A DNA stretch of 16,803 nt from an uncultured Bacilli bacterium (lineage in GTDB: Bacteria > Bacillota_I > Bacilli_A > RF39 > UBA660): assembly GCA_947632415.1 (NCBI GenBank), contig CANRPB010000018.1, positions 1 through 16,803 on the forward strand. Direction: 5' to 3'. The stretch's first letter is position 1. Every line of letters begins with the position of its first letter. The notes beneath the pieces were generated by a model. That model did no database searches. It saw nothing but the letters and a program-made list of their open reading frames with translations, and was not told the origin of the DNA. The position numbers were made by a program, and so were the translations under genes. This document shows, piece after piece, positions 13,826-16,803 of this stretch.

Positions 13826-13834
13826 TGGTATAAT
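13826..13834 (+). promoter_or_regulatory. Extended -10 promoter for hemW
   Basis: TGGTATAAT is an extended -10 (TG-n-TATAAT) with no clear -35 box. The predicted start near 13841 is one base before the GGAGGG ribosome binding site (13842-13847). Confidence 0.6.
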
Positions 13835-13851
13835 TTTGTGTGGAGGGTTTT

Positions 13852-14946
13852 ATGAGGTCGGTTTATATTCATATTCCTTTTTGTAGTGATATTTGTAATT
13901 ATTGTGATTTTTGTAAAGTTTATTATGATAGTGATGTTGTTAGTAGGTATTTGGATGCTTTGGAGTTTGAGATTGCTAAGAGGTATAATGGTGAGGTAGT
14001 TAGTACTCTTTATATTGGTGGTGGGACTCCTAGTGTTCTTTCGATTTCGGAGTTGGAGAGATTGTTTCAAATTATTAGTCGTTTTAATTTGGATTCTTTT
14101 TTGGAGTTTACGTTTGAGTGTAATGTTGATAGTTTGAGTTATGATAAGATGTTGTTTTTGTTTAATCATGGTGTTAATAGGATTAGTTTGGGTGTTCAAA
14201 CGTTTAATGATAAGTTTTTGAAGTTTTTGAATCGAGGGCATTGTAGCGCTGATGTTGTTAGGGTTGTTGATGATCTTAAGAGGGTTGGTTTTAGGAATAT
14301 TAGTGTTGATCTTATGTATGCATTTCCTGGTGAGAGTGTTAGTGATGTTAGTTCTGACTTGGATTTTCTTTTGCGTTTGGATATTCCGCATGTTTCTACT
14401 TATTCTTTAATGATCGAGCCTCATACGAAGTTTTTTGTTGATGGTGCTTTGAGTATTGATGAGGATCTTGATTATGAGATGTATAGGCTTATTTGTGATA
14501 GGCTTCGTGATAATGGTTATAAGCATTATGAGGTTAGTAATTTTTCTCGTGAGGGTTTTTGTTCTAGGCATAATTTAACTTATTGGAATAATTTTAATTA
14601 TTATGGTTTTGGTTGTGGCGCTAGTGGATATATTGGTAATGTGCGTTATGATAATACGCGGAGTTTGAATAAGTATTTGGCTCATGATTTTTTGTGGCAT
14701 GAGGATGTTTTGAGTAAAAGTGATATCATTCTTAATGAGTTTATTTTGGGTTTTAGGAAGTTGGATGGTATAAATATTTCTTCTTTTAGTCAAAAGTATG
14801 GTGATATATTTAAGTATGATGTTATTAATAGATTAATTTTGGAAGGGAAGTTAATTAATGATGGTTGTAATATATATATAAATCCTAGTTATGTATATAT
14901 TTCTAATACTATTTTAGTTGATTTTATAGGTGAAGTTTATGAATAA
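13852..14946 (+). CDS. hemW: Radical SAM haem chaperone HemW
   Basis: The gene encodes 364 residues. The iron-sulphur motif is HIPFCSDICNYCDF (7-20; Cys11, Cys15, Cys18), followed by the SAM-binding GGGTPS (56-61), LGVQTF and the HemW-type C-terminal domain. HemW proteins are related to the oxygen-independent coproporphyrinogen oxidase HemN but act as haem chaperones; the NYCDF context and length fit HemW. They are found even in organisms with no haem synthesis. ATG 13852 lies five bases after GGAGGG; a GTG at 13840 precedes that site and is rejected. The downstream HD gene overlaps by 8 bases, so the two are coupled. Confidence 0.92.
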   Translation: MRSVYIHIPFCSDICNYCDFCKVYYDSDVVSRYLDALEFEIAKRYNGEVVSTLYIGGGTPSVLSISELERLFQIISRFNLDSFLEFTFECNVDSLSYDKMLFLFNHGVNRISLGVQTFNDKFLKFLNRGHCSADVVRVVDDLKRVGFRNISVDLMYAFPGESVSDVSSDLDFLLRLDIPHVSTYSLMIEPHTKFFVDGALSIDEDLDYEMYRLICDRLRDNGYKHYEVSNFSREGFCSRHNLTYWNNFNYYGFGCGASGYIGNVRYDNTRSLNKYLAHDFLWHEDVLSKSDIILNEFILGFRKLDGINISSFSQKYGDIFKYDVINRLILEGKLINDGCNIYINPSYVYISNTILVDFIGEVYE

Positions 14947-15517
14947 AGTTGATGTTTTTAAGAAAGAATTAGGTTATATTAAGAATGAAAAGTATGTTGA
15001 GTGTGCGAAGAGGATGATTGATTTGTTGCCTGATTATTTTTTTGTTATTCCTGCTAGTTCGACTGGTAAGTATCATCCTTCTTTTGCGCAAGGTGATGGT
15101 GGATTAGTTAGGCATACTAAGGTTGCGGTTAGGATGTGTATGGAACTTATTAATAATGATAGTATTGGTCATTGTTTTTCTAGTGATGAGAAGGATTTGA
15201 TGCTTATTGCTTTAATGATGCATGATGGTTGTAAGTCTGGTGTTGTTAAGGAGAAGTATACAAAGGTTGATCATCCTTTGATTGTTGCTAAGTTAATTCG
15301 TGATAATAAGGATAAGATTGGTTTGTCTGATGGTGAGATTGATTTTGTTTGTTCTGTTATTGAGTCTCATATGGGGCAGTGGAATAAGGATTATAATGGT
15401 AATGAGGTTTTGCCTATTCCTAGTAATAGGTATCAAAGAATGGTGCATATGTGTGATTTTTTGGCGTCTAAAAAGTTTATTGATGTTAAGTTTGTTGATA
15501 ATGATATTGTTGATTAA
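14939..15517 (+). CDS. HD-domain phosphohydrolase
   Basis: The gene encodes 192 residues. The metal-binding HD signature is clear: His59 in LVRHTKV, His95-Asp96 in MMHDGCKS, further His112, His144 (ESHMGQW) and His170, and the final Asp173 in HMCDFLASKK. Members hydrolyse phosphate esters of nucleotides or RNA; the substrate is not evident. No membrane segment or partner domain is seen. I start at ATG 14939, six bases after AGGTGA (14927-14932); this overlaps the hemW end by 8 bases (ATGAATAA). A GTG at 14930 would add three residues but lacks a site. It is cotranscribed with hemW and ends in a hairpin terminator. Confidence 0.85.
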   Translation: MNKVDVFKKELGYIKNEKYVECAKRMIDLLPDYFFVIPASSTGKYHPSFAQGDGGLVRHTKVAVRMCMELINNDSIGHCFSSDEKDLMLIALMMHDGCKSGVVKEKYTKVDHPLIVAKLIRDNKDKIGLSDGEIDFVCSVIESHMGQWNKDYNGNEVLPIPSNRYQRMVHMCDFLASKKFIDVKFVDNDIVD

Positions 15518-15530
15518 TTTTTTTAGAAAT

Positions 15531-15557
15531 AGGTACTTGATTAAAAGTATCTTTTTT
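15531..15557 (+). terminator. Terminator of the hemW-HD operon
   Basis: AGGTACTT (15531-15538) pairs with AAGTATCT (15545-15552, one G-T wobble) around a 6-base loop, followed by a T run to 15557. It overlaps the -35 box of the next promoter. Confidence 0.75.
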
Positions 15558-15565
15558 GATATATT
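15537..15565 (+). promoter_or_regulatory. Candidate promoter of pilin copy B
   Basis: TTGATT (15537-15542), 17 bases, then TATATT (15560-15565). Transcription would start near 15572, leaving a leader of about 74 bases. A second, weaker candidate is TATAAG at 15616-15621 with TTACTG at 15595-15600. Confidence 0.55.
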
Positions 15566-15572
15566 ATTAATG

Positions 15573-15617
15573 TAGAATTATAGCAAGAATAAAATTACTG
15601 CAAGCGCTATAGTTCTA
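15573..15617 (+). promoter_or_regulatory. 12-bp inverted repeat in the pilin B leader
   Basis: TAGAATTATAGC (15573-15584) and GCTATAGTTCTA (15606-15617) are complementary but for one position that can form a G-U pair. The loop is 21 bases. It begins where the transcript is expected to start and lacks a T run, so it looks like a 5' RNA hairpin or a protein-binding operator rather than a terminator. Confidence 0.6.
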
Positions 15618-15645
15618 TAAGGGAAAAGTGAAAAGGAGGATGTTT

Positions 15646-16803
15646 ATGAAAAATAAAAAAATAAAGTTAACTAATAGTAACCTAGGGGGGGGGGGCACGA
15701 AAGACTAGTAAAATAAAGGCTTTCACCCTCATAGAACTATTAGCTATAATAGTAATATTAGCAATCATTGCAGTAATAACGGTCCCAATAATATTAAATA
15801 TAATTGAAAATTCAAGAAAGGGAGCAGCGATAGATTCAGCATATGGCTATAGAGATGCCGTAAATCAATACTATATATCAGAACTAACAAAAATAGGAGA
15901 AAAAGATCTAGATGGATTTTTTAATTTGGGTACGAATGGCGAATTATTAAATGGTTCTAATCCAGTATCAACGGTAATCCCATTTACAGGGAAAGCTCCA
16001 GAAGGAGGAAGTGTAGTTCTAGATGAAGGTTCAGTAGAGGCTGCCTGTTTAACCATAGGTGACTACAAAGTAACAATGATAGGAGGAGAAGTATACTCCA
16101 CCGAAAAAGGAAAATGTAATGGAATAGAGGTATACTTGAATCCAACAGCAGAAGAAGGTAAAAGTACAAGTTGTACAAAGGAAGAATATAGTGAAAATTC
16201 AGGTACAGATACAAAAGAAGGTTGTATGAAATGGTATGTATATGATGTATCAGATAATGAGTATACAATGATACTAGATCATAGTACAACTGAAACAGGA
16301 GTAGCTTGGGCAACAAAAGAAGATTATGATAACCAAAATACCGGTGCAGACTCAATAGAATTAGGCATAACATACTTAGGAGGAGAAGTTCCGAACGTTA
16401 ATTATGATGAATGTAAAGCAAGTAATGGAGACAAGACAGGATGTAATAATAGAGGTCCATTATCTGCATTAAAAACTTTAAAAAATGATACAAAAGATTG
16501 GAATGCAATACCAAATAGAACTGACTCATATACAGTAATCACTAATACTGAAGGTACAAATGGCTATACAATAAATTACAGTGGCTACAAAGCAAAATTA
16601 ATAAGTGCTGAGGAAGTAAATAGTATAGTAAGGAACGCAGGTTGGACGCCATCAAATGACTGGTATTACCTAGATTCATTGGCTCAAGCTGCTACTGCTA
16701 CTTTTAAGGGAGCCAGTGCATATGCCTGGTTGTATAATAATCTAACAGATTGTGAAACTTATGGTTGTAGTAAAAAAACAAATACTGCCAATGCATATGC
16801 ATA
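15646..16803 (+). CDS. Type IV pilin-like surface protein, copy B (3' end missing; out of frame at the G run)
   Basis: ATG 15646 follows AAAAGGAGG at 15631-15639. The leader reads MKNKKIKLTNSNL and then the G run. With 11 G as written the frame hits TAG at 15706-15708 after 20 codons. In the +1-shifted frame, from GCA at 15695, an open frame runs to the window end with the prepilin motif KAFTLIELLA, the helix and an exported domain matching copy A. Ten or 13 G would join leader and body into a prepilin with a 25-residue leader. Compared with copy A it has an added Cys-containing segment around 16385-16445 (YDECKASNG, TGCNNR) and different later sequence. I treat it as a gene caught in the off state or a tract-length error, not as a decayed pseudogene, since the body shows no other stop. 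The C terminus is missing. Confidence 0.85.
15685..15695 (+). repeat. Poly-G (11) tract in the pilin B leader
   Basis: Eleven consecutive G between codon 13 of the leader and the prepilin motif. Tract length modulo 3 decides whether the pilin is read: 10 or 13 is in frame, 11 stops at TAG/TAA 15706-15711, 12 stops at TAA 15714-15716. Confidence 0.9.
15686..16090 (+). repeat. Long direct repeat shared with copy A
   Basis: Bases 15686-15807 equal 1-122 exactly, then similarity continues with scattered, mostly silent changes to about 16130. Confidence 0.9.

Noticed and set aside
13819..14391. Minus-strand frame of 190 codons opposite hemW
   Set aside because: Low-complexity Ile/Asn/Thr-rich shadow of hemW; hemW has full motifs and a ribosome binding site.
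15685..15695. Poly-G as a two-colour sequencing artefact
   Set aside because: The tract is internal with unique sequence on its left and gene sequence on its right, and recurs at the same place in copy A; an error of one base in its length remains possible.
15646..16803. Pilin copy B as a decayed pseudogene
   Set aside because: The body has no stop or frameshift other than at the slippage-prone tract, and differences from copy A are mostly silent in the conserved part.

Overview
The window looks like a chromosomal stretch of an AT-rich Gram-positive (Bacillota/Bacilli-type) bacterium, possibly one of the uncultured, Mollicutes-related gut lineages. The lineage is an inference. It rests on the AT-rich composition, a T-box ahead of serS, a GerQ spore-coat homologue, a MurD2/MurL peptidoglycan route and strong AGGAGG-type ribosome binding sites. 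TGA acts as a stop (for example at the end of pduL) and Trp is TGG, so this is the standard bacterial code, not the Mycoplasma code.

Layout. Bases 1-1218 are the 3' part of a type IV pilin-like gene (copy A), which starts at the window edge inside a run of G. A minus-strand block follows: a six-TM DUF308-like protein, LemA and GerQ, with their own promoters and terminators. Next on the plus strand come pduL, a coupled unknown gene and T-box-controlled serS. A solitary AAA ATPase/DUF4143 gene is bracketed by short repeats. The minus-strand murL-murD2 pair comes next, then a plus-strand operon of lepA, a small HTH gene and a 345-residue unknown. A minus-strand Fic gene carries a fused inhibitory helix. 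hemW and an HD-domain hydrolase follow on the plus strand. From 15646 to the end is the 5' part of a second pilin-like gene (copy B). No stretch longer than about 300 bases lacks a gene.

The most interesting signal is the pilin pair. Copy B has an 11-G run between its start codon and the prepilin cleavage motif. As written, this puts the start codon out of frame with the pilin body; 10 or 13 G would restore it. Copy A begins in the same G run and is read in frame from there. The two copies are identical for the first 122 shared bases and then diverge, mostly at silent sites and later by insertions. Their C-terminal part resembles the C-type-lectin-like domains found on many surface proteins. 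I read this as a phase-variable, recombining surface-pilin family. The window appears to end inside a repeat at both sides, as assembled contigs often do.

The rest is mainly housekeeping: peptidoglycan D-Glu supply (MurD2/MurL), translation (SerRS, LepA), acetyl-phosphate metabolism (PduL) and haem insertion (HemW). From about 1250 to 15500 the plus strand is rich in G and T whichever strand encodes the gene, which points to a strong replication-strand bias. The pilins and the ATPase depart from this pattern.
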